From: a bacterium | Lineage (GTDB): Bacteria > Sysuimicrobiota > Sysuimicrobiia > Sysuimicrobiales > Segetimicrobiaceae | Direction: 5' to 3' | NCBI GenBank assembly: GCA_035691305.1 | Contig: DASSJF010000035.1 | Location: forward strand, 42,837-106,836 | Length of the DNA stretch: 64,000 bases | Shown: positions 18,833 to 26,558 of the stretch, piece after piece | Layout of the letters: every line of letters starts with the position of its first letter | How positions within the stretch are numbered: position 1 is the first letter of the stretch | Made by a program: the position numbers and the translations under genes | The notes under the pieces: generated by a model | The model's input: the letters and a program-made list of their open reading frames with translations, nothing else | Databases searched by the model: none | What the model was told of the DNA's origin: nothing

Positions 18833-19756
18833 ATGTTAAGGTACATGGCGCAGCGGACGCTGCAGGCCGTGCCGGTGCTCGTGGGGATCACCGTCGTCAC
18901 GTTCCTGATGCTGCACCTGGTCCCCGGCGACCCGGTGCTGCTGTTCGCGGGCGACAAGCCGATGACCGAGACCCAGGCGGCGGAGATTCGCCACGAGCTC
19001 GGGCTGGACCGGCCGCTGCTCACTCAGTACGAGGACTACGCGGGCCATCTGCTGCGGGGCGATCTGGGCCGGGCACTGCGAAGCCAGCGCCCGGTGCTCG
19101 ACAGCATTCTCGAGGTGCTGCCGGCCACGGTGCAGCTGACGCTCGCGGCGCTCGCGCTCGCGGTGGCCCTGGGGCTGACCCTCGGCGTGGTGGCGGCGTT
19201 GGCCCACCGGACCTGGCTCGACACCGCGGCGATGGCCGTGGCGATTCTCGGCGTTTCGATGCCGGTCTTCTACTCGAGCCTGCTGCTGTTGATGCTCTTC
19301 TCGTTCACGCTCGGCTGGTTCCCGGCGACGGGCGAGGGCGGCCTGGACCACCTCGTCCTGCCGGCAACCGCGCTCGGGCTCATCTCCTCGGCCGTACTCG
19401 CGCGCCTGGTCCGCTCCGGTATGCTCGGTGTGCTGCGGCAGGACTACATCGTGACCGCGAGCGCGAAAGGGTTGTCCAGGGCGCTGGTCGTCTGGCGGCA
19501 CGCGTTGCGCAACGCCTTGATCCCCGTGATCACGATGCTGGGTCTGCAGCTCGGCGCACTCCTCGGCGGCGCGGTGGTGACCGAGACGATCTTCTCGCGG
19601 CCCGGATTGGGCCGCCTCGCGGTCGACGCGATCCTGAGCCGCGACTTCCCGCTCGTGCAGGGCACCGTGCTCGTCGCCGCGTTCGTGTACGTGGCCGTCA
19701 ATCTCGTGGTCGACATCGCCTATGCCGCCGTCGATCCCCGCATCCGCTACGGATAG
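18833..19756 (+). CDS. ABC importer permease, DppB type
   Basis: Inner-membrane permease of 307 aa. N-terminal RTLQAVPVLVGITVVTFLML and C-terminal DPRIRYG are the family hallmarks, with six predicted membrane helices between. Its end overlaps the start of the DppC gene by 35 nt in another frame. It serves the binding protein encoded 60 bp upstream. Confidence 0.92.
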   Translation: MLRYMAQRTLQAVPVLVGITVVTFLMLHLVPGDPVLLFAGDKPMTETQAAEIRHELGLDRPLLTQYEDYAGHLLRGDLGRALRSQRPVLDSILEVLPATVQLTLAALALAVALGLTLGVVAALAHRTWLDTAAMAVAILGVSMPVFYSSLLLLMLFSFTLGWFPATGEGGLDHLVLPATALGLISSAVLARLVRSGMLGVLRQDYIVTASAKGLSRALVVWRHALRNALIPVITMLGLQLGALLGGAVVTETIFSRPGLGRLAVDAILSRDFPLVQGTVLVAAFVYVAVNLVVDIAYAAVDPRIRYG

Positions 19757-20675
19757 CGGGCGCCCGGCGCCGGGGGCGCGGCCGTCAGCGGCGTCGCCGT
19801 TACGCGGTGCCGCCGCCGGACCGGGGGCGCGCACGGCGACGCCCGCGCGCATCGTCGTGCGCCGCCTGCTGCGTCATCCGAGCGTGCTGGCCGGCGGGAC
19901 GCTGTTCCTGATCGTGGTCCTCTGCGCCGTGCTCGCACCGTGGCTGAGCCCGTACGCGCCCTTCAAGGCCAACCTGCGGGCCCCGCTGGATCCGCCGGGC
20001 GCCGCGCATCTCATGGGCACGGACCGGTTCGGTCGGGACGTCTTCTCGCGGGTGCTCTGGGGCGGACGGCTTTCGCTGACCGTCGGCGTCGTCTCGGTCG
20101 GCATCGCGGCGGCCTGCGGCGTGACGCTCGGCCTCGTGGCCGGCTATACCGGCCGCCGGACCGAGGCCGTGATCATGCGCACGATGGACCTGCTGCAGGC
20201 GTTTCCCGGCATTCTCCTCGCCCTCGCCGTGATCGCGACCCTCGGCAGCAGCCTGCCCAACCTGATGATCGCGGTCGGGATTTCGGCGATCCCCGACTAC
20301 GTGCGCATCGCGCGCGGGGCGGTGTTGAGCGTGAAGGAGCGGGAGTTCGTGCTGGCGGCGCGCGTCGTCGGGTGCCGCGACCGTGCGATCGTGCTGCGCC
20401 ACATTCTCCCGAACGTGACGGCGCCGCTCGTGGTGATCGCGACGCTCGGGATCGCCGGCGCCATCATCACCGGCTCCGCCCTGAGCTTTCTCGGGCTCGG
20501 CGTGCGGCCGCCGACCCCGGAGTGGGGCAACATGCTCGCGGAGGGCCGCGAGTTTCTCGCGCGCGCGTGGTGGGTGGCCTTTTTCCCCGGCCTCGCGATC
20601 ATGGCGGCCGTGTTCGCCGTGAATCTCCTCGGCGACGGCCTGCGCGACGTGCTGGATCCGAGGTTTCGCAGCTAG
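19722..20675 (+). CDS. ABC importer permease, DppC type
   Basis: Inner-membrane permease of 317 aa. A Pro/Ala-rich cytoplasmic tail of about 40 residues precedes the first helix. The family motif HLMGTDRFGRDVFSRVLWGG is followed by an EAA loop (LAARVVGCRDRAIVLRHIL) and by GLGVRPPTPEWG. The start at 19722 overlaps dppB; later starts would shorten only the tail. A hairpin at 20708-20734 may end the transcript. Confidence 0.9.
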   Translation: MPPSIPASATDSGRPAPGARPSAASPLRGAAAGPGARTATPARIVVRRLLRHPSVLAGGTLFLIVVLCAVLAPWLSPYAPFKANLRAPLDPPGAAHLMGTDRFGRDVFSRVLWGGRLSLTVGVVSVGIAAACGVTLGLVAGYTGRRTEAVIMRTMDLLQAFPGILLALAVIATLGSSLPNLMIAVGISAIPDYVRIARGAVLSVKEREFVLAARVVGCRDRAIVLRHILPNVTAPLVVIATLGIAGAIITGSALSFLGLGVRPPTPEWGNMLAEGREFLARAWWVAFFPGLAIMAAVFAVNLLGDGLRDVLDPRFRS

Positions 20676-20707
20676 GGCGTTCCGGGTAACGTAAGAGATT
20701 GATTCGG

Positions 20708-20734
20708 CGGAGGGGGGCCGCGGGCGCCCCTCCG
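20708..20734 (+). terminator. Hairpin after DppC gene
   Basis: CGGAGGGG and CCCCTCCG form a perfect 8-bp stem around an 11-nt G/C-rich loop, 33 nt after the dppC stop. There is only a weak pyrimidine tail (TCCGTTTCTC). It likely ends the Gfo-DUF885-Dpp transcript; no other function is visible. Confidence 0.45.
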
Positions 20735-20770
20735 TCCGTTTCTCATCACCTGATAGGAGGTAGTGATCGT

Positions 20771-21541
20771 ATGCGACAGATGCGCAACACCATCGCCGGC
20801 GCGGCGCTGTTGCTGGCCGTCGTGCTGGCGGCCGGCGTGGTCACGGCCGGCGCGCAGACCCCGGCGCCGTACGTGCGGGTCTTCGTCGACGGCCGGCCGG
20901 TGGCGTTCGACGTGCCGCCGCAGATCGCGGACGGCCGCGTGCTGGTCCCGCTGCGGGGCGTGTTTGAGCGCCTCGGCGCGACCGTGGGCTGGGACGACCG
21001 GAGCCAGACCGTGCTCGCGCAGCGCGGCGCGACCGGCGTCTCGCTGCAGATCGGCAACACCCAGGCGATGATCAACGGGCGGCCCGCCGTCATGGACGTG
21101 CCCGCGATGCTCGTGGGCGGCCGGACGATGGTGCCGCTGCGGTTTGTCAGCCAGACGCTCGGCGCGAATGTGACCTGGGACGCCAACGCCTCCACCGTCG
21201 CGATCGCCGGCGACGGCGCGGCGGTCCCGCCGTCGCAGGCGTACGGGCCGGGTGGGCTTCCGCCCTCGCAGAGCTACGGTCCCGGCGCGACGCACGTGAT
21301 CGGCACGATCATCGCGGTGCGGCTGCCGGTTGATCCCCGTTCGCCGGGTCTGATCGTGGTGAGCCACGATGGGACCGTGTCGCGGTACGCCGTTACGTCC
21401 TCGACCATCATCACGCGCATCGATCGGAACGGCGCGGGCGGCTCGGCGGCCATCGGCGCGCTTCGGGCGGGGGATCGGGTCGATATCGTCGTGAGCCAGA
21501 GCAACGTCGCGCGGCGGATTCGCGCCACCTCGGCGTACTAG
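20771..21541 (+). CDS. Secreted copper-amine-oxidase N-terminal domain protein
   Basis: Exported protein of 256 aa. A Sec signal peptide (residues 1-28, hydrophobic GAALLLAVVLAAGVV, ending AGA-QT) is followed by a two-part Cu_amine_oxidN1 stalk domain (about 34-147; RVLVPLRGVFERLGATVGW and RTMVPLRFVSQTLGANVTW are the hallmark repeats). A Pro/Gly/Tyr linker contains a near repeat of PPSQxYGPG. The C-terminal 80 residues form a small beta domain. AGGAGG at 20755-20760 supports the ATG at 20771. The domain is a cell-wall or secreted module in many bacteria and does not itself bind copper. Confidence 0.85.
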   Translation: MRQMRNTIAGAALLLAVVLAAGVVTAGAQTPAPYVRVFVDGRPVAFDVPPQIADGRVLVPLRGVFERLGATVGWDDRSQTVLAQRGATGVSLQIGNTQAMINGRPAVMDVPAMLVGGRTMVPLRFVSQTLGANVTWDANASTVAIAGDGAAVPPSQAYGPGGLPPSQSYGPGATHVIGTIIAVRLPVDPRSPGLIVVSHDGTVSRYAVTSSTIITRIDRNGAGGSAAIGALRAGDRVDIVVSQSNVARRIRATSAY

Positions 21542-21558
21542 GCTCGCGGCGCACCGTG

Positions 21559-21593
21559 ACGACGAGGCCGGGGCTCTGCCCCGGCCTCGTCGT
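21559..21593 (+). terminator. Perfect 16-bp hairpin
   Basis: A 16-bp perfect inverted repeat (left ACGACGAGGCCGGGGC) encloses a 3-nt loop, 17 nt after the stop of the secreted protein. No T-run follows, so it may act as a strong transcript-end stem rather than a textbook intrinsic terminator. Confidence 0.6.
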
Positions 21594-21609
21594 ACACCGC
21601 GCACGTTCA

Positions 21610-21618
21610 TGTTAGAAT
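21610..21618 (+). promoter_or_regulatory. Candidate extended -10 promoter for the thioesterase
   Basis: TGTTAGAAT reads as an extended -10 element (TGn plus TAGAAT). It lies directly after the strong hairpin, and transcription would begin near 21625, just before the AGGGGG ribosome site of the ATG at 21636. No -35 match is visible. Confidence 0.35.
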
Positions 21619-21635
21619 CCGCGCAGGGGGCGATC

Positions 21636-22037
21636 ATGCGCGAGGGTCTGGTTCCCGGCACCACCGCCGAAGTGCAGCTCACCGTGACCGACGCGATGGC
21701 GGTGCACTTCGACGAGCTCGGCGCGGTCCACCCCGTGTACGCGACCTGGATGATGGTCAAACACATGGAGGAGGCCGGCCGCAAGATCCTCCTGCCGTTT
21801 CTCGAGCCGGGCGAAGACGCGGTCGGCTACGCGATCGACGTCGTGCACGTCGCACCGACCGCGGTGGGCGAGCGCGTGCGCGCGCGGGCCGTGCTCGAGC
21901 GCGTGGACGGCCGGCGCATCCACTGCCGTGTCGAAGCCCACAACGGCCGCGAGAAAATCGGGGAAGGCCGGACGGTCCAGGTGGTGGTTTCGCGAGACCG
22001 TCTGTACGCGCGATTCCGGGAGATCGGGGCCCGCTGA
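21636..22037 (+). CDS. FlK-like hotdog thioesterase
   Basis: Hotdog-fold acyl-CoA thioesterase of 133 aa, similar in pattern to fluoroacetyl-CoA thioesterase FlK. The FlK triad Thr/Glu/His has likely counterparts in HPVYATWMMVKHMEEAG (Thr and Glu) and DVVHVAPT (His). The GEGRTVQVVV end also fits. I prefer the ATG at 21636, which has AGGGGG upstream and lies after a candidate promoter, over the ATG at 21609. The substrate is probably a short acyl-CoA; fluoroacetate itself is not implied. Confidence 0.8.
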   Translation: MREGLVPGTTAEVQLTVTDAMAVHFDELGAVHPVYATWMMVKHMEEAGRKILLPFLEPGEDAVGYAIDVVHVAPTAVGERVRARAVLERVDGRRIHCRVEAHNGREKIGEGRTVQVVVSRDRLYARFREIGAR

Positions 22038-22073
22038 CCGCGGCCCTCGGGACGCAAGAGCGGAGGGAAGCGG

Positions 22074-23456
22074 ATGTCGACCAACCCGGTCCACGCCTAT
22101 ATCGACGCGCACCGCGGGGACGAGCTCGAGACGCTGGTGCGGTTGATACGCCAACCCAGCATCAGCGCACAGAACGTCGGCGTCCGCGAGTGCGCGCAGC
22201 TGCTCGCCGGCATCCTGTCCGAGTACCGCATTCCGGCGCGCATCATCGAGACGCCGACGCAGCCGGTCGTCTTCGGCGATCTCGTCCGCGACCCGAAGGC
22301 CTTCACGCTGATCTGCTACGGGCACTACGACGTGCAGCCGCCGGAGCCGCTCGATCTGTGGCAGTCGCCGCCGTTCGAGCCGGCCGTCCGCGACGGCCGG
22401 ATCTACGGACGCGGCGTGGGCGACAATAAGGGTCAGTTGATCGCCCACGTACTCGCGGCGCGCGCGTGGCTCGAGACCGCCGGGCGGCTGCCGGTCAACC
22501 TCAAGTTCGTGTTCGAGGGAGAGGAAGAATCGGGCTCCCCAAGCCTCGGCGTGTTCGCCGCGCAGCACAAAGAGATGCTCGCCGCGGATCTGGTGTACAT
22601 CTCGGACGGCGGCCTGCACCCGTCGGGCCGGCCGGTGATCTCGCTCGGCAACCGCGGCATGCTCGGACTGCGCCTCGTCGCGCAGGGGGCCGACCGCGAC
22701 AACCACTCCGGCAACAAGGGCGGCGTCGCGCCGAACCCCGTGTGGATGCTGGTGCACCTTCTCGCGACGATGGTCGATCCGAAGGGACGCGTCCTGATCG
22801 ACGGCTTCTACGACGACGTGCGGCCGGTGGGCCCCGTCGAGGAACGGATCCTCGCGTCGCTCGACTTCGATCCCAAGATGTTCGGCGAGACGATGGGCAT
22901 GCCGCCGCTGCAGATCGACGGCCCGGCCTACTGGCGGCGCATCATGCTCGAGCCGTACTTCAACATTCAGGGATTCGCGAGCGGGTACGTGGGGCCGGGC
23001 GGGAAGACGATCATTCCGGCCCGCGCGGAATGCCGGATCGACGTCCGCCTCGTCGTAGATCAGCGGATCCGCGACATCTTCGAGAAGGTGAAGCGGCACG
23101 CCGCGAAGGTGGACCCCCGCGTCGCGGTCGAGATCCGCGAGTCAACGACGATGGAGGCGACGCGTACCCCGCCGGACCACCCGGCCGTCGCGGTGATCGC
23201 CGGCGCGATCAAAGCCTACCGCGGCGTCGACCCGGTGCTCAACCTCGCGAGCGGGGGCAGCCTGCCGAACGCGGTCTGGCCCGACGTGCTGGGCATCGCC
23301 CACATCGACGTGCCGTACGCCAACGCCGACGAGAACAACCACAGCCCCAACGAGAACCTCAGCCTCGAGCGTTTCTACGACGGCATCCATGTGAGCGCGG
23401 AAGTGTTTCAGGCGCTCGCCGATGCGCGCGCGCGCGGGGATTTCGGCCGCGCCTGA
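22074..23456 (+). CDS. M20-family dipeptidase (CNDP2-like)
   Basis: Dinuclear zinc dipeptidase of 460 aa, cytoplasmic. Metal and catalytic residues are visible: GHYD (His84, with Asp86), GVGDNKG (Asp117), FEGEEESGS (Glu150-Glu151), SDGG, and the late NNHSPNE (His). Length and motif order match the carnosinase/CNDP2 branch. GGAGGGA precedes the ATG. Together with the amidase, the M19 and M20 enzymes and DUF885 nearby, it points to a lifestyle built on peptides and N-acylated amino acids. Confidence 0.9.
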   Translation: MSTNPVHAYIDAHRGDELETLVRLIRQPSISAQNVGVRECAQLLAGILSEYRIPARIIETPTQPVVFGDLVRDPKAFTLICYGHYDVQPPEPLDLWQSPPFEPAVRDGRIYGRGVGDNKGQLIAHVLAARAWLETAGRLPVNLKFVFEGEEESGSPSLGVFAAQHKEMLAADLVYISDGGLHPSGRPVISLGNRGMLGLRLVAQGADRDNHSGNKGGVAPNPVWMLVHLLATMVDPKGRVLIDGFYDDVRPVGPVEERILASLDFDPKMFGETMGMPPLQIDGPAYWRRIMLEPYFNIQGFASGYVGPGGKTIIPARAECRIDVRLVVDQRIRDIFEKVKRHAAKVDPRVAVEIRESTTMEATRTPPDHPAVAVIAGAIKAYRGVDPVLNLASGGSLPNAVWPDVLGIAHIDVPYANADENNHSPNENLSLERFYDGIHVSAEVFQALADARARGDFGRA

Positions 23457-23522
23457 CGCGCCGCGGGGTTGCGCGCCCCACGTTCACGTCGGACACGAGG
23501 GCCGCTGTCCCGATTCCCGACT

Positions 23523-24962
23523 TCAGGCGTACCCCGGTGGAATGCGCCGGTGCCAGTCCGTCACGTCCTGGTAGGCTGCGCCGAGCGCAATCAGCGTTGA
23601 CTCGTCGAACGGCCGCCCGACGAGTTGGATGGCGATGGGCAGTCCCGTTGTGCTGAAGCCGCACGGCACGCCGAGGCCCGGCAGCCCCGCCAGGTTGCCG
23701 GCCGCCGTGATCGCGGCGTTGCCGGCCACCACGGTGATGCCGCCCGGCCCGCGGCGCTTCGCGCCGACGGGCCGCCATTCCGCGTCGATCGGCTCGTCGA
23801 TCCGGTGCGCCGCCCGCGGCCGCGCGGGCGCGAGGATGACGTCGACGCGCCGGAAGAGGTCCGCGAACGCGTTTTGCAGCAGTCCGCGGATGCGCATCGC
23901 CTGAAGGTAGTCGACCGCGCTGATCTTCGTGCCGGCCACCAATCCGATCGCCTGGCGCTTGTCGGCCAGAAGGCGCATCCGGCCGCTGGTGATCAGGTCC
24001 TGAAACGACGCCGAGCCCTCGGCGCGGATGATTGTCCGCGCCACCGAGTCGATCGGGAGCGCCGGCAGCACGGCGCGCGACAGGCGCACGCCGAGAGTCT
24101 TGACGGCATCGAGCGCTTGGCGCAGCGCCGCGCGGATCGTCGGGTCGGCGTTGTCGAAATCTTCGACGGCGTACCCGACGCGAAGCGAGCGGAGCGGCCG
24201 GCGCGCCCGCGCCATCCGGAACGACCGGCCGGCGGAGCCGGGGTCGCGTGGGTCCGGGCCCGCCATCGCCTCGAGGACGATGCCGCAATCTTCCGCCGTG
24301 CGGCACATCGGCCCCAGCTTATCCATCGTCCAGGACAGCGCCATGGCGCCCCACCGGCTGACGAGCCCGTACGTCGGGCGGAGGCCGGTGACGCCGCAGT
24401 TCGACGACGGCGAAAGGATCGAGCCCGACGTCTCGGAGCCGATGCCGTACGGTACCAATCCGGCCGCGACGGCCGCGCCGGTGCCGCTCGACGAGCCGCC
24501 GGACCAGTGTTCCAGGCTCCACGGCGTGCGGGTCGCGCCTTGAAGCGAGGCGGCCGGCCAGCGGTAGCCGCCGCCGCCCGCGAGTTCGATCATCGCGAGC
24601 TTCGCGGTCAGCACGGCCCCCGCGGCGTTCAGGCGCTCGATCACCGCGCCGTCGAACGGCAGCACCCGCCGGGCCCACGGCGGCGCCCCGTAGGTCGTCG
24701 GCCCACCGCGGGCCGCGAGCAGGTCCTTCGCGCCGTACGGGATGCCGGTCAGCGCGGCCCCGCGGCCGCGCGCCAGCGCTTTGTCGGCCGCCCGCGCCTC
24801 CCGCAGCGCGCGCTCGCGCAGGATCGTCGCGGTGGCGTTGAGCGACCGCCCGAGGGACTCCAGGCGGGCGAGCGCGAGCCGGGTCAACTCGACCGACGAG
24901 AACGTCCTGCGCCGCAGCCCGTCGCGCAGTTCGCCGATCGTCGCGAACAGAAGATTGTCCAT
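23523..24962 (-). CDS. Amidase (amidase-signature family)
   Basis: Amidase of 479 aa that hydrolyses carboxamides. The Ser-cisSer-Lys triad is visible: Lys79 (IPYGAKDLL), the Ser157-Ser159 cluster (GGSSSGTG) and nucleophile Ser181 in GSETSGSILSP. The ATG at 24962 has GAGGT upstream. It is convergent with the M20 dipeptidase. It could be an AtzF/GatA-like or broad acylamidase; no GatB or GatC is nearby, so a tRNA role is unlikely. Confidence 0.88.
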   Translation of the reverse strand: MDNLLFATIGELRDGLRRRTFSSVELTRLALARLESLGRSLNATATILRERALREARAADKALARGRGAALTGIPYGAKDLLAARGGPTTYGAPPWARRVLPFDGAVIERLNAAGAVLTAKLAMIELAGGGGYRWPAASLQGATRTPWSLEHWSGGSSSGTGAAVAAGLVPYGIGSETSGSILSPSSNCGVTGLRPTYGLVSRWGAMALSWTMDKLGPMCRTAEDCGIVLEAMAGPDPRDPGSAGRSFRMARARRPLRSLRVGYAVEDFDNADPTIRAALRQALDAVKTLGVRLSRAVLPALPIDSVARTIIRAEGSASFQDLITSGRMRLLADKRQAIGLVAGTKISAVDYLQAMRIRGLLQNAFADLFRRVDVILAPARPRAAHRIDEPIDAEWRPVGAKRRGPGGITVVAGNAAITAAGNLAGLPGLGVPCGFSTTGLPIAIQLVGRPFDESTLIALGAAYQDVTDWHRRIPPGYA

Positions 24963-25370
24963 CGGGACCTCGCTGGCGCTATGCCGTGAAGATCGGCGGT
25001 GCGAACGCCTAAGGTTTAAAGACGAAGGATGGCTCGACGGCCATCGGCATCTTCACCGCGCGGAGCGCCGCCGACGACCTGGCTTGGAACTTCAGCACCT
25101 CGGCGAGGGAGCCGGAGGGCCGCCGGGGCGCACCGTCCCGCGGCCGCCTGGAGGGGGCGCGGGATCTCGCGGCCGCGGCGCGGCTCCGCCGCGCGCGCCG
25201 CCGTGATGCGGGAGCCGGCCGGCGTCGTCTCATGCGGCTTTGATACCACACCGCGCGCCGGCGCTCCTTGGCATCCGGTTCCCGGCGAAGCCGCCTCGGC
25301 GCGGTCAACGGAGGGCCGTCGCGAGAGCGGAGAGAAGTGGTCGCCCGCGCACTCTTCGGAGGTGTCCGCG
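24963..25370. other. Divergent intergenic stretch between amidase and M19 genes
   Basis: This 408-bp stretch must carry the promoters of the amidase (-) and the M19 dipeptidase (+). Reading frames cross it on both strands, but they are mostly Arg/Ala/Pro-rich and look like GC noise. The one exception is the tail of a minus-strand frame ending at 25009, listed separately. I see no convincing promoter pair, riboswitch or repeat. Confidence 0.4.
25009..25308 (-). CDS. Doubtful small ORF upstream of amidase
   Basis: A minus-strand ORF of up to 99 aa ends 46 bp before the amidase start. Most of it is Arg-rich and not protein-like. The last 30 residues (LKFQARSSAALRAVKMPMAV and then EPSFVFKP) resemble the tail of small proteins often encoded beside amidases (AtzG/DUF4089-like), a resemblance from memory that I cannot test here. 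It may be a real small partner with an unclear start, a decayed remnant, or chance. Confidence 0.25.
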   Translation of the reverse strand: MTAPRRLRREPDAKERRRAVWYQSRMRRRRPAPASRRRARRSRAAAARSRAPSRRPRDGAPRRPSGSLAEVLKFQARSSAALRAVKMPMAVEPSFVFKP

Positions 25371-26558
25371 ATGCCGCGGTCCCGCCCCACGCTCACGCCG
25401 GACGAAGCGCGGTCGCTGCACTACGAGGCGCTGGTGATCGACAGCCAGCAGCCGCCCGCCACGACCGGGTTTCTGTTTACCGAGCGCATGCGGGCCGCGC
25501 TCGAGGAGCTGCGGGCCCGCCGGGTTTCGCGCGACGAGGCGCACCCGCTCCTCGTCGACCTCGCCCAGCGGGAGCTGCTGACCTCGTCGTCCGCGCGCGA
25601 GCAGTTCCTCGATGTGTGGCACGCCTCCGGCGTGACGGTGGCGTGCGGCACCTACTCGGGTACCCACAAGCTGAGCGAGTCGTACGAGATGGCCGGCCGG
25701 CGTGTCGCCCAGGCGCACGCCGTCGTCGACGCGCTCGACGGCGAACTGATCCTCTGCCGGACGGCCGCCGACATCGCGCGCGCGCACGCGACGCGCAAGC
25801 ATGGGCTCGTGCTGGACTTTCAGAACACGACCCCGTACGCCGACTCGCTCGACCGGATCAACCACTTTCACAACCTCGGCGTGCGTATGGTCCAGCTGAC
25901 CTACAACCTGCGCAACCTCGTCGGCGACGGCTGCACGGAGACGAATCAGGGCGGGCTCTCCTACTTTGGGCGCGAGCTCGTGCGGCGGCTCAACGACCTC
26001 CGCACGCTCGTCGACGTCAGCCACTGCAGCGAGCAGGTGGGATGGGACGCGCTCAAGGTCTCGGCCGCGCCGGTCATCGTCTCGCATTCCAGCAGCAAGG
26101 CGGTCTGCTACCACGACCGGGGCAAGACCGATGAACTCGCCCGGGCCGTCGCCGACCGCGGCGGGTACTTCGGGGTTGTCGTGATCCCGGGGTTCATCTC
26201 CGACAAGAAGGAGCCGACGCTCGACGACTTCGCCGCGCACGTCGAGCATCTCGTCGACGTCTGCGGCATCGACCACGTGGGGATCGGCACCGACAAGGCC
26301 GGCCCCGGGCCGGGCACGGAGTCGATGATTCCGTATCCGCCCGACATGGCGAAGCGCCGTCCGAACGCCTTCAGCTGGGACGGCTTCCGCACCGAGGAGC
26401 ACCGCCTCACAGTGGACTATCATCTCAACGGGTTCGAGGACTTCCGGGATTGGCCGAACCTCACGGTCTGCCTCGCGCAGCGGGGATTCACGGAGGCCGA
26501 GCTACGGAAGCTCCTGGGCCTCAACTACCTGCGGGTTTTCCGCGACGTGGTCGGATGA
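25371..26558 (+). CDS. Membrane-dipeptidase (M19)-like protein, altered metal site
   Basis: Protein of 395 aa of the M19 renal-dipeptidase family (TIM barrel, normally two zincs). The C-terminal ligands are present: His218 (VDVSHCSE), His239 (VIVSHSSSK) and Asp308 (HVGIGTDKAG). The N-terminal HxD pair of the family is replaced by DSQ (24-26), and the bridging Glu position appears as Asp149 (LVLDFQN). GGAGGT precedes the ATG at 25371. Its stop overlaps the next gene (ATGA). The fold is secure; the activity may differ from dipeptidase. Confidence 0.82.
   Translation: MPRSRPTLTPDEARSLHYEALVIDSQQPPATTGFLFTERMRAALEELRARRVSRDEAHPLLVDLAQRELLTSSSAREQFLDVWHASGVTVACGTYSGTHKLSESYEMAGRRVAQAHAVVDALDGELILCRTAADIARAHATRKHGLVLDFQNTTPYADSLDRINHFHNLGVRMVQLTYNLRNLVGDGCTETNQGGLSYFGRELVRRLNDLRTLVDVSHCSEQVGWDALKVSAAPVIVSHSSSKAVCYHDRGKTDELARAVADRGGYFGVVVIPGFISDKKEPTLDDFAAHVEHLVDVCGIDHVGIGTDKAGPGPGTESMIPYPPDMAKRRPNAFSWDGFRTEEHRLTVDYHLNGFEDFRDWPNLTVCLAQRGFTEAELRKLLGLNYLRVFRDVVG

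Noticed and set aside
20746..21195. Minus-strand ORFs over the CuAO-N gene
   Set aside because: They are Thr/Ser/Arg-rich shadows of a gene with signal peptide, ribosome site and clear domain.
24963..25370. Riboswitch in the amidase-M19 gap
   Set aside because: No conserved core of a known riboswitch and no terminator with T-run could be found.
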